Shown here: piece by piece, positions 10,123 through 16,872 of the stretch | Numbering within the stretch: position 1 is the stretch's first letter | Layout of the letters: each line of letters opens with the position of its first letter | DNA from: Beijerinckiaceae bacterium | Lineage (GTDB): Bacteria; Pseudomonadota; Alphaproteobacteria; Rhizobiales; Beijerinckiaceae | Length of the DNA stretch: 64,000 bases | Assembly (NCBI GenBank): GCA_019745195.1 | Contig: JAIETL010000036.1 | Location: 1-64,000 of the forward strand | Direction of reading: 5' to 3' | The notes under the pieces: generated by a model | Told to the model about the DNA's origin: nothing | The model's input: only the letters and a program-made list of their open reading frames with translations | The model's database searches: none | Translations under genes and position numbers: made by a program

Positions 10123-11709
10123 TCAGCCCTCCGCCCGCCAGGGGTAGCTCCAGGTCTCGGTCAGCGCCTTGTCGCCAGCCTTCAGGAAGGCGCGCATCTC
10201 GGCGAGCTGGCCGGGCTCGACGAGGATGTCGATGAAGGCGCGGAAGCCTTGCGTCTTGGGGTTGGGCACGATGAAGGCGCGGTCGATCCGGCCATAGGCG
10301 ATCGAGGGCACGATCTCGACCCTGTCGGGCTGGCGCAGATGGTATTCAAGATCGCCGCCGGCGAAATCGACGATGAAACGTCGCGCGCCCGGCGTCACCG
10401 GCTCGCCCGAGCCCAGCGCTTTGGGCCGGGCCTGATAGGTGTTGATGATGCGCCCGCCCGGATGCAGGTCACTGGAATCGAGCATCGCGGTCAGCTTGTA
10501 GCCGAAGGAGAATTCGCGGCCGGGCTCCAGCGGCGTCTTCGGGGCCCAGAGCGCGACGACATTGTCGTTGGTCTCGTCCGTGGTGGGCAGTTCGATCAGC
10601 TCGACGCAGCCCTCGCCCCAGTCGCCCTGCGGCTCGATCCAGTAGGAGGGACGCAGTTCGTAGTTGAGGTCGAGATCCTGATAATGCTCGAAGACGCGGT
10701 CGCGCTGCATCAGGCCGAAGCCACGGATATTACGCTCGACGAAGGAGGAAACCGCCTGAGTGCGTGGGTTGCGCAGCGGCCGCCAGATCCATTCGCCGGT
10801 GCCCGAATGGATCATCAGCCCGTCGGAATCATGCAGTTCGGTGCGGAAATCGTCGTGGAAGCGGCGGTCGTTCTCGCCGGTGAAGAACATTGAGGTCAAA
10901 GGCGCGAGGCCGAGCTTGTCGATGGCCTTGCGCGGGAACAGGGTCGCGAAGACATCGATCACGCTGTCGACATCCGGGTAGATATGAAAGCGGTAGGCTC
11001 CCGTGACCGAAGCCGAATCCAGCAGGGCATGCACGGTGACGCGTTCGGCATTGGCGGCCGGCGCCTCGACCCAGAACTCCCGGAACATCGGGAACTCCTC
11101 GCCGCCGGGCACGCCCGCGCCGATCGAAAGCCCGCGCGCCGACAGCCCGTAGCGCTGCTCGCGGCCGAGCACGCGGAAATAGCTCGCGCCGATGAAGGAG
11201 ATCAGCTCGTCGAAGACGCGCGGATCGTTGAGCGGATAATGCAGCCGGAAACCGGCGAAGCCGAGATTGACCGGCAACGGCTTGTCGAAGCGGACGCGGC
11301 CATAGTCGAACAGCCCGGCCGAATAGGGCACCGGCGTCGCCACGCCGTCGCGCACCACGTTCACCACCGCCGGCCGCGTGAACAGGAAGCCCGGATGGAA
11401 CATCTGCATGCGGAAGCCCGTGCCCGACTGCGCCAGCAGCGACCGGTCGGGCCGGAAACGGATGTCGCGCCAGGCGTCGAAATCGAGCCGCGACAGTGGT
11501 TCGGGCAGAACCGGCCCCGGCTCGTAGGGCACCGAAGCGATCTCGCGGGCGCGGGCGACGACCTGCTCGAAGCCGAAGCGCGGCTGCGGCGGCGTGGCAG
11601 GCGCGGCTTGCGGCTCCGGCTGCTGCGCGAGCAGGGCCGAGGGCGCGACGGAGGCGCTCAGCGTGGCGGCGAGGCCGGCGAGGAGGGCGCGGCGGTTGGT
11701 GGCGGTCAT
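10123..11709 (-). CDS. Periplasmic glucan biosynthesis protein (OpgG/OpgD family)
   Basis: A 528-residue protein of the MdoG/OpgG family, which shapes osmoregulated periplasmic glucans in the periplasm. The domain runs from FGFEQVVARAREIA (about residue 42) through ASYFRVLGREQRYGLSARGL to the C-terminal immunoglobulin-like part. The N-terminus TNRRALLAGLAATLSASVAP has a twin-arginine pair, as in OpgD rather than Sec-exported OpgG, so the subfamily is left open. The ATG at 11709 is preferred over the longer frame because it precedes this signal. No opgH glucosyltransferase gene is adjacent. Confidence 0.88.
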   Translation of the reverse strand: MTATNRRALLAGLAATLSASVAPSALLAQQPEPQAAPATPPQPRFGFEQVVARAREIASVPYEPGPVLPEPLSRLDFDAWRDIRFRPDRSLLAQSGTGFRMQMFHPGFLFTRPAVVNVVRDGVATPVPYSAGLFDYGRVRFDKPLPVNLGFAGFRLHYPLNDPRVFDELISFIGASYFRVLGREQRYGLSARGLSIGAGVPGGEEFPMFREFWVEAPAANAERVTVHALLDSASVTGAYRFHIYPDVDSVIDVFATLFPRKAIDKLGLAPLTSMFFTGENDRRFHDDFRTELHDSDGLMIHSGTGEWIWRPLRNPRTQAVSSFVERNIRGFGLMQRDRVFEHYQDLDLNYELRPSYWIEPQGDWGEGCVELIELPTTDETNDNVVALWAPKTPLEPGREFSFGYKLTAMLDSSDLHPGGRIINTYQARPKALGSGEPVTPGARRFIVDFAGGDLEYHLRQPDRVEIVPSIAYGRIDRAFIVPNPKTQGFRAFIDILVEPGQLAEMRAFLKAGDKALTETWSYPWRAEG

Positions 11710-11809
11710 GGAGAAACTCAAATCCTGTCGCGGCGGCCGACGAGCCCGCCCCGCCAACGACTTAGGCGATGAGATGGGGCTGGTCTAGAGCGTGGCGGAT
11801 CAGCCTGCG

Positions 11810-12199
11810 TCAGAGGATACGCAGGTCCAGATGTCGAGCAATCATGTCGAAGTCGCGATCTTGATGGATCAATGCGTAGCCGCGCTCCATGCAGAAGGTC
11901 GCGATCAGGAGGTCGATGGGCTTGCGAACGGTAACCCCGCTCGCCCGCAACAGGCGATTGTGGCGGGCAGCGATGATAGCGATCTTTTCGTCGAACATCG
12001 CTTCGACCCTGAAGCGTCGCAGTCGACGTTCCAGCGAAGCCGCGTGAGCGTCGTCGCGCGTTCCCTGGAGAACCTCGAAGAGCACGAGATCGCCCATGAC
12101 GATTCGTGACGGCCGCTCGATCCGCTCCAGCAGTTTCACAGCGTCGGTGTCATGTCCCCGGATCTGAGCAATCCAGACCGAACTATCGACGACAATCAC
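11810..12199 (-). CDS. vapC: VapC-type PIN-domain toxin
   Basis: A 129-residue PIN-domain ribonuclease. The acidic metal-binding residues are in place: D5 in MIVVDSSVWI, a glutamate in LVLFEVLQG, an aspartate in RKPIDLLIATFC and a final pair in HQDRDFDMIA. VapC toxins cut RNA and are held inactive by VapB. Its ATG overlaps the TGA of the upstream antitoxin (ATGA), the usual coupled arrangement. The pair looks intact and functional; the RNA target is unknown. Confidence 0.92.
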   Translation of the reverse strand: MIVVDSSVWIAQIRGHDTDAVKLLERIERPSRIVMGDLVLFEVLQGTRDDAHAASLERRLRRFRVEAMFDEKIAIIAARHNRLLRASGVTVRKPIDLLIATFCMERGYALIHQDRDFDMIARHLDLRIL

Positions 12200-12405
12200 G
12201 GAAAATCGCGAAAGAAGTTGCGACGCATCTCGTCAAGGTCGCCCTCCCAGCCCAAGCCCTTCATTTCAGCGATCGTTCGTTTCAACTCATGATCCTTCAC
12301 GAGCCTCCGTAATGCTTCCTCTACCGTGGCGCGCTTCGTCGTCTGCCCTGTCGCTTCCATGGCGTCTTTGAGGAGTTCGTCGTCGATCTCGATATTGGTT
12401 CGCAT
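12196..12405 (-). CDS. vapB: VapB-type antitoxin
   Basis: A 69-residue antitoxin of the VapB (DUF2191-like) type. Its ribbon-helix-helix N-terminus (MRTNIEIDDELLKDAMEATG) should bind DNA, and its C-terminus (WEGDLDEMRRNFFRDFP) should wrap the toxin. The ATG at 12405 follows GGAGG by 5 bases. The longer frame back to 12477 lacks family similarity. It is the first gene of the vapBC operon. A palindrome just upstream is a candidate autoregulatory operator. Confidence 0.9.
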   Translation of the reverse strand: MRTNIEIDDELLKDAMEATGQTTKRATVEEALRRLVKDHELKRTIAEMKGLGWEGDLDEMRRNFFRDFP

Positions 12406-12416
12406 GACCGCCTCCG

Positions 12417-12446
12417 ATGTGTAGCGCCTATCTCCTTTATACACAT
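12417..12446 (-). promoter_or_regulatory. Candidate vapBC promoter/operator palindrome
   Basis: ATGTGTA at 12417-12423 and TACACAT at 12440-12446 form a 7-base inverted repeat with a 16-base spacer, just upstream of vapB. Read on the minus strand, a TATAAA sequence lies inside it and could serve as the -10 element. VapB and VapBC complexes normally bind such repeats to repress their own operon. Binding here is inferred. Confidence 0.4.
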
Positions 12447-12529
12447 TGCGGGTCCGCTGGACAAATTTGCCCCCCATCCCAAAAACCTCTTGTAGTGGGA
12501 CCCCATCATCCGTATATCCCCGTTACCCA

Positions 12530-12965
12530 ATTCGCACGTGCCTGTGGCCGCGTGCCGATCGGTGGGCATCCGGACAAGAGGCCGGACAGCCGCCAGGAGT
12601 TGGAGGACGGATGGAGGGGGATGGATATCCCCTCAAATCACGCCTCCCGGTTCCCCCCAAGGGAGCTGTTCTCCGAACAGCGATCGGCAGCCGGAGGCGA
12701 AACCGGCGAACCCCGAATCTCCACGGGGGACGCAGCTTAAAGCAACGACGGAACGGGCTTTTTTTGGTCTCGCTGGTCCTCCAAAGACCAGCACCGAAGA
12801 GGCTTGTCCATCATTGCCGGGCGTGCGGGGTCTTCCCAAACGACGGTTACCAGGGTCCGGACGTTGCGTTCGGCTGTTCATGGCGTCTCCATCGCGCCTG
12901 GGATAGCTGACGTTTCAGCCGGCTTCACGTCGCATCGGCGCCGCTTGCGCCGGAGGGAGCCTGTG
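12530..12965 (+). ncRNA. Structured leader of ornithine decarboxylase (speF motif candidate)
   Basis: The 560 bases between vapB and the decarboxylase start have no credible gene but are full of perfect short hairpins. These include CTGTT/AACAG at 12666-12680, CCGG/CCGG at 12691-12706, CCCCG/CGGGG at 12711-12728 and GCTGGTC/GACCAGC at 12772-12792. The last competes with a pairing of TGGTCT at 12765-12770 to AGACCA at 12785-12790. Alphaproteobacterial ornithine decarboxylase genes are known to carry the conserved speF leader RNA, and position and size fit. I infer the identity from context and folding potential; boundaries are approximate. Small open frames in this stretch are treated as chance. 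Confidence 0.6.
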
Positions 12966-12969
12966 TCTC

Positions 12970-14115
12970 ATGACCGAGCGCATCCGTGAATTTCTTCGTA
13001 CCCGCCGCGAGGATGGGCCCTGCGTCGTCATCGATCTCGATGTCGTGCGCGAGAACTATCATGCCTTCTCGCGGGCCCTTCCCGACACGCGCGTCTTCTA
13101 CGCCGTGAAGGCGAACCCTGCGCCGGAAGTGCTCGGCCTTCTGGCCAAGCTCGGCTCCTGCTTCGATTGCGCCTCGGTCGTCGAGATCGAGCTCGCGCTC
13201 GCGGCTGGCGCGACGGCGGACCGCATCTCCTTCGGCAACACCATCAAGAAGGAGCGCGACGTCGTGCGCGCCATGGAGCTCGGCGTGCGCCTCTTCGCCG
13301 TCGACTGCACGGCCGAGGTCGACAAGGTCGCCCGTTCGGCCAAGGCCGTCGGCGTGGCGGATGCGCGCATCTTCTGCCGCATCCTCTGCGACGGGGCCGG
13401 CGCCGACTGGCCGCTCTCGCGCAAGTTCGGCTGCGTGCCCGAAATGGCCGCGGACGTGCTCGAGCACGGCCATCGTCAGGGCCTGACCGCCTATGGCATC
13501 TCGTTCCATGTCGGCTCGCAGCAGAGCAACGTGAACGCCTGGGATTCCGCCCTGGCCTCGGCCTCGGCGGTGTTCAAGGAGTGCGCCATGCGGGGCCTGT
13601 CGCTCTCGATGGTCAATCTCGGCGGCGGTTTTCCGGCGCGCTATCTGCGTCCGATCCCGGGCGTTCCGGCCTATGGCGATGCGATCTTCCAGGCGCTGTC
13701 GAAGCATTTCGGCAACCGCCTGCCCGAGACCATCATCGAGCCGGGCCGCGGCATGGTCGGCGAGGCGGGCCTGATCGAGGCCGAGGTCGTGCTGATCTCG
13801 AAGAAGGCCGAGGACGACCAGGTGCGCTGGGTCTATCTCGACATCGGCAAGTTCAACGGTCTCGCCGAGACCATGGACGAGGCGATCCGCTATCCGATCC
13901 GCACCGCCCGCGACGGCGATGCGACGGTGCCCTGCGTGCTCGCCGGCCCGACCTGCGATTCGGTCGACGTCATGTACGAGAAGACCCCGTACATGCTGCC
14001 GTTCTCGCTGGAGATCGGCGACCGCGTGCTGATCGAGGGCACGGGCGCCTATACGACCACCTACTCGGCCGTCGCCTTCAACGGCTTCCCGCCGCTGAGG
14101 CAGTACGTCATCTGA
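12970..14115 (+). CDS. odc: Ornithine/lysine decarboxylase, PLP fold type III
   Basis: A 381-residue alanine-racemase-fold decarboxylase that makes putrescine (or cadaverine) from ornithine (or lysine). The PLP lysine K47 lies in FYAVKANP, followed by GSCFDCASVVEIE. The glycine loop is VNLGGGFPARY, the phosphate contact EPGRGMVGEAG, and the active-site cysteine is in GPTCDSVDVMYEK. The ATG at 12970 follows GGAGGGAGCC. Length is normal for the bacterial family related to eukaryotic ODC. The long structured leader suggests control by RNA folding. An acetyltransferase gene follows about 240 bases downstream, a common pairing in this order. Confidence 0.93.
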   Translation: MTERIREFLRTRREDGPCVVIDLDVVRENYHAFSRALPDTRVFYAVKANPAPEVLGLLAKLGSCFDCASVVEIELALAAGATADRISFGNTIKKERDVVRAMELGVRLFAVDCTAEVDKVARSAKAVGVADARIFCRILCDGAGADWPLSRKFGCVPEMAADVLEHGHRQGLTAYGISFHVGSQQSNVNAWDSALASASAVFKECAMRGLSLSMVNLGGGFPARYLRPIPGVPAYGDAIFQALSKHFGNRLPETIIEPGRGMVGEAGLIEAEVVLISKKAEDDQVRWVYLDIGKFNGLAETMDEAIRYPIRTARDGDATVPCVLAGPTCDSVDVMYEKTPYMLPFSLEIGDRVLIEGTGAYTTTYSAVAFNGFPPLRQYVI

Positions 14116-14121
14116 CGTGAA

Positions 14122-14146
14122 TTCCGGAGGCGGACGGCCTCCGGAA
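14122..14146 (+). repeat. Perfect hairpin after ornithine decarboxylase
   Basis: TTCCGGAGG and CCTCCGGAA flank a 7-base loop seven bases after the decarboxylase stop. No U-run follows, so it may protect the 3' end or slow transcription instead of acting as a simple terminator. The rest of the 239-base gap contains further complementary GC-rich stretches but no gene that I can support. Confidence 0.6.
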
Positions 14147-14354
14147 ACCAATCGGGTCCGGCGAAGCGCCCTGCCATGATCGGCAGGCCGCCCCAGGATC
14201 GGGGCGGAGCGTCCGTGTCTTCCACGAAAGGGAGCGCGCGGACGTGGCTCCCGCCGGACCCTCTTCCACCCTCATCCCCTTGATGTTGTGGCCGCGTTCG
14301 CGCGGCGCCGGGAAGGCCTGCGGGATCGCGGGCGCGTCCCGCCGGAGGTGCGTC

Positions 14355-14879
14355 ATGATCACGATCCGCGAGGAAATCGCCTCGGACATTCCGGCCCGCG
14401 AGGCCCTGCTCGACCGCTGCCTCGGCGAGCGCCGCACCGCGAAGTCGAGCGAGCGCCTGCGCGAGGGCCGGCTGCCGGCCGCAGGGCTTGCGCTCACCGC
14501 CGAGCGCGAGGGCGCGGTCGTCGCGACCGTTCGGCTCTGGCATGTCGAGGCTGACGGCGTGTCCGCGCTGCTGCTCGGCCCGCTTGCGGTCGCGCCCGAA
14601 CTGCAGGGCGAAGGGCTGGGCAAGGCGATGATGCGCGAGGCGCTGTGGCGCGCCGCCTGCCGGGGCCATGGCGCGGTTCTTCTGGTCGGCGACAGCGCCT
14701 ATTACCAGCGCTTCGGTTTCTCGGGCGATGTCGCGGACGATCTTGCCATGCCCGGCCCGGTCGAGCGCGAGCGCTTCCTCGGTCTCGAGCTGCGCGAGGG
14801 CGCTCTCGCCGGCGCGCGCGGTGTGCTTGCCGCGACCGGCGCGCGTCTTGCGCCGGAGGCATTGCCGCTGGCCGCCTGA
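14355..14879 (+). CDS. GNAT-family N-acetyltransferase (YhbS-like)
   Basis: A 174-residue acetyltransferase with the acetyl-CoA motif LAVAPELQGEGLGKAMMREA (about residues 82-101) and the GDSAYYQRFGF block typical of the YhbS group (COG3153). The ATG at 14355 follows GGAGGTGCGTC; the frame is open upstream but without similarity. It is co-directional with ornithine decarboxylase. Rhizobial relatives often keep the two side by side, so a role in polyamine or amino-acid acetylation is possible but unproven. Confidence 0.85.
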   Translation: MITIREEIASDIPAREALLDRCLGERRTAKSSERLREGRLPAAGLALTAEREGAVVATVRLWHVEADGVSALLLGPLAVAPELQGEGLGKAMMREALWRAACRGHGAVLLVGDSAYYQRFGFSGDVADDLAMPGPVERERFLGLELREGALAGARGVLAATGARLAPEALPLAA

Positions 14880-14892
14880 GGCGGCCGGCGCG

Positions 14893-15213
14893 TCACTGCG
14901 GCGTCTTCACCACCTCGATCTCGATCGCGGCGTAATAGGCCGCGACATCGGCGACCTCGCGCTCGCTCAGGGCCTGCGCCACCACGTTCATCTGCTCGTG
15001 CTGGCGCGCTTTGGCGCGATACTCCGCCATGGCCTTGACCAGGTAGATCGCCGGTTGCGCTGCGAGATTGGGCGCGTCCGGCTGTTTCGACAGCCCGTCC
15101 ATGCCGTGACAGCCCTGGCAGCCGAGCGCGACCTGGCGGCCGGCCTTGATGTCGGCGGCGATTACCGGTCCGCCCGCGCCGAGCAGGACGAGCGCCATCA
15201 GCGCATGCCGCAT
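14893..15213 (-). CDS. Small c-type cytochrome
   Basis: A 106-residue periplasmic cytochrome. A signal peptide (MRHALMALVLLGAGGPVIAA) is followed by one haem site, CQGCH at about residues 32-36, and a C-terminal helix pattern (LSEREVADVAAYYAAI) typical of class I cytochromes. AAGGGAG precedes the ATG at 15213. It lies 70 bases behind the PQQ-dependent dehydrogenase on the same strand and is a natural electron acceptor for it. A strong terminator lies between the two genes, so the cytochrome may be made at a lower level. Confidence 0.88.
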   Translation of the reverse strand: MRHALMALVLLGAGGPVIAADIKAGRQVALGCQGCHGMDGLSKQPDAPNLAAQPAIYLVKAMAEYRAKARQHEQMNVVAQALSEREVADVAAYYAAIEIEVVKTPQ

Positions 15214-15235
15214 CGTGATCTCCCTTGCCGACATG

Positions 15236-15267
15236 AAAAAGGCTCCGGGCGAGCGCCGCCCGGAGCC
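15236..15267 (-). terminator. Rho-independent terminator after the PQQ-dependent dehydrogenase
   Basis: Read on the minus strand, a 10-base-pair stem (GGCTCCGGGC / GCCCGGAGCC) with a 7-base loop is followed by TTTTT. It lies between the dehydrogenase stop and the cytochrome start and should end most transcripts coming from the dehydrogenase. Confidence 0.85.
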
Positions 15268-15283
15268 GTTTCGCCCGCGACGC

Positions 15284-16549
15284 TCAGCGCCCCTCGTACC
15301 AGATCCGGTAGATCGCGCCCGCCGTGTCGTCCGAAGCCAGCAGCGAGCCGTCCGGCAATTGCGCCACGTCGACGATGCGGCCGAGATATTCGCCCGAGGG
15401 CGCGAGCCAGCCCTCGGCGAAGACCTCGGTCTTGTCTGCGGTTCCATCTGGCTTGAGCGATGTGAACATGACGCGCGCCCCGACCGGCGTCGTCCGGTTC
15501 CAGGAGCCGCGCTGCGCCGAGAACAGCCCGCCGCGATACTTCTGCGGGAACATCGTGCCAGTGTAGAATTTCAGCCCGAGATCGGCCGCATGGGCCACCG
15601 TCTCGACCTGCGGCGCGGTCACGTTGGCCGGCAGCGGTTCGGCTTTCCATTCCTCGGTGCGGGTCGTGCCGCCGCCATACCAGGGGAAGCCGAAATTCTG
15701 GCCGGCCGCCGTGGCGCGGTTGATCTCGCCGGGCGGGATATCGTCGCCCATGCCGTCGACCTGATTGTCGGTGAACCAGAGCGAGCGGTCGCGCGGGTTG
15801 AACTCGATGCCGACCGAATTGCGGATGCCGGTGGCGAACACCTCGCGGTTCTTGCCGTCGCGATCCATCCTGACGATGCCGCCGATGCCGACCTTCTGGT
15901 AGAGTTCGTGCTTCTCCTTGGCGTAGACGTTGAAGGGTTGGCCGAGCGAGACGTAGAGCTTGTTGTCGGGGCCGATGCGGCAGACGCGGGCGCCGTGGTT
16001 GAAGCTCTCCTCCTCGACCGGGATCAGATTGCCTTGGTCGACGACGACGAAGGCTGCGGTGTCCGGCCCCTCCTGGAAGAACTCGGCCGCCGGGAAGACC
16101 AGAACGCGGTTGTGTTCGGCGACGAAGAGGAAGTTGTCGTTCGACATGCAGACGCCGTTGGGCACCTTGAAATCGATCGTCGGCGCGAACTCCTTGACCA
16201 CGTCGGCGACGCGGTCCTTGTCCTGGTCGAGCACGGTGTAGACCTTGGTCTTGCGCGTGCCGACGAAGAGCGTGCCGGTCTGGCGCCCGACGGCCATGTG
16301 ACGCGCATCGGGAACGACGGCGTAGAGGCCGATCTTGAAGCCGGGCGGCAGCTTGATCTGCTGCAGGTTCTTCTTGATCTGGTCGGCGCGGCGACCGGTC
16401 TGCGGCACTTCCGGGATCGTCAGATTGCTCGTCGTCGTCTTAAAGGACGAGAGTTTTTCGAGATTGCCGGGGCTTGGGCCCTGGGCCCAAGCCGTGGTCG
16501 TCAGGCAGGCCGCGGCCATCGCGGCCGGAATCAGATGTCGCTTGAGCAT
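15284..16549 (-). CDS. PQQ-dependent sugar (sorbosone-type) dehydrogenase
   Basis: A 421-residue exported six-bladed beta-propeller of the soluble glucose/sorbosone dehydrogenase family, expected to oxidise an aldose or sorbosone-like sugar with PQQ. The signal peptide ends at AWAQ (about residue 22). Family blocks include LPPGFKIGLYAVVPDARHM, ATGIRNSVGIEFNP, WFTDNQVDGMGDD and GSWNRTTPVGARV. GGGAGGATCGC precedes the ATG at 16549. The gene is transcribed away from pqqABCDE, so enzyme and cofactor synthesis share one control region. The actual substrate cannot be read from sequence. Confidence 0.9.
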   Translation of the reverse strand: MLKRHLIPAAMAAACLTTTAWAQGPSPGNLEKLSSFKTTTSNLTIPEVPQTGRRADQIKKNLQQIKLPPGFKIGLYAVVPDARHMAVGRQTGTLFVGTRKTKVYTVLDQDKDRVADVVKEFAPTIDFKVPNGVCMSNDNFLFVAEHNRVLVFPAAEFFQEGPDTAAFVVVDQGNLIPVEEESFNHGARVCRIGPDNKLYVSLGQPFNVYAKEKHELYQKVGIGGIVRMDRDGKNREVFATGIRNSVGIEFNPRDRSLWFTDNQVDGMGDDIPPGEINRATAAGQNFGFPWYGGGTTRTEEWKAEPLPANVTAPQVETVAHAADLGLKFYTGTMFPQKYRGGLFSAQRGSWNRTTPVGARVMFTSLKPDGTADKTEVFAEGWLAPSGEYLGRIVDVAQLPDGSLLASDDTAGAIYRIWYEGR

Positions 16550-16663
16550 GCGATCCTCCCAGTTGCTATATTTTTTGCTTTGGCATCGCAATAGTAATTC
16601 CGCCTGTCCGCCTGTAAAGGGTCTTTCGCGGATCAACGATCTGTGACCGATCGATCGCTAAAA

Positions 16664-16685
16664 ATGTAGTATCTGGATACTACAT
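16664..16685. promoter_or_regulatory. Perfect 22-base palindrome in the pqq/dehydrogenase divergent region
   Basis: ATGTAGTATC, two bases, GATACTACAT: ten perfect pairs, AT-rich within a GC-rich intergenic region. It lies between the divergent dehydrogenase and pqqA genes, about 115 bases from the former and 90 from the latter. A dimeric regulator acting on both directions is the simplest reading. The regulator is not identified and no candidate regulator gene is adjacent. Confidence 0.65.
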
Positions 16686-16701
16686 GCATTTGAAATAGTC
16701 C

Positions 16702-16737
16702 TTGCGCCATCGCGGCGTGGTGCGCATACTTGCGCAC
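16702..16737 (+). promoter_or_regulatory. Candidate pqqA promoter overlapping a second palindrome
   Basis: TTGCGC at 16702-16707 and CATACT at 16725-16730 are 17 bases apart and could be -35 and -10 elements for pqqABCDE. The -10 lies inside a perfect palindrome GTGCGCA-TACT-TGCGCAC at 16720-16737. A protein bound there would block the promoter. The start of pqqA is about 40 bases further on. This is sequence inference only. Confidence 0.4.
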
Positions 16738-16773
16738 GTGGCACGATTTGCTGCAATGCAAAGGAGAATGATG

Positions 16774-16854
16774 ATGCGTCGCTGGAAAAAGCCTGTGATC
16801 GTCGAGCGGGCCTGTGGCTGCGAGGTCAGCGCCTACGCTCCCGCCGAGATCTGA
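16774..16854 (+). CDS. pqqA: PQQ precursor peptide PqqA
   Basis: A 26-residue peptide, MRRWKKPVIVERACGCEVSA plus YAPAEI, carrying the glutamate and tyrosine (E-V-S-A-Y) that PqqE joins and that become pyrroloquinoline quinone. Three ATGs stand in tandem at 16768, 16771 and 16774. AGGAG at 16762-16766 is 7 bases before the last, so that one is chosen. Unusually, cysteines occur one and three residues before the cross-linked glutamate. It is the first gene of pqqABCDE. Confidence 0.92.
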   Translation: MRRWKKPVIVERACGCEVSAYAPAEI

Positions 16855-16872
16855 ACGAACCACGCCGATCCG

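Noticed and set aside
12446-12910. Overlapping frames of 82-154 codons on both strands in the vapB-odc gap
   Set aside because: No similarity, no signal features and Pro/Arg-rich translations. The region is better explained as a structured RNA leader.
14893-15447. A 184-codon version of the cytochrome gene starting far upstream
   Set aside because: The extension runs through the terminator and antisense to the PQQ dehydrogenase end. The signal peptide and ribosome site support the start at 15213.
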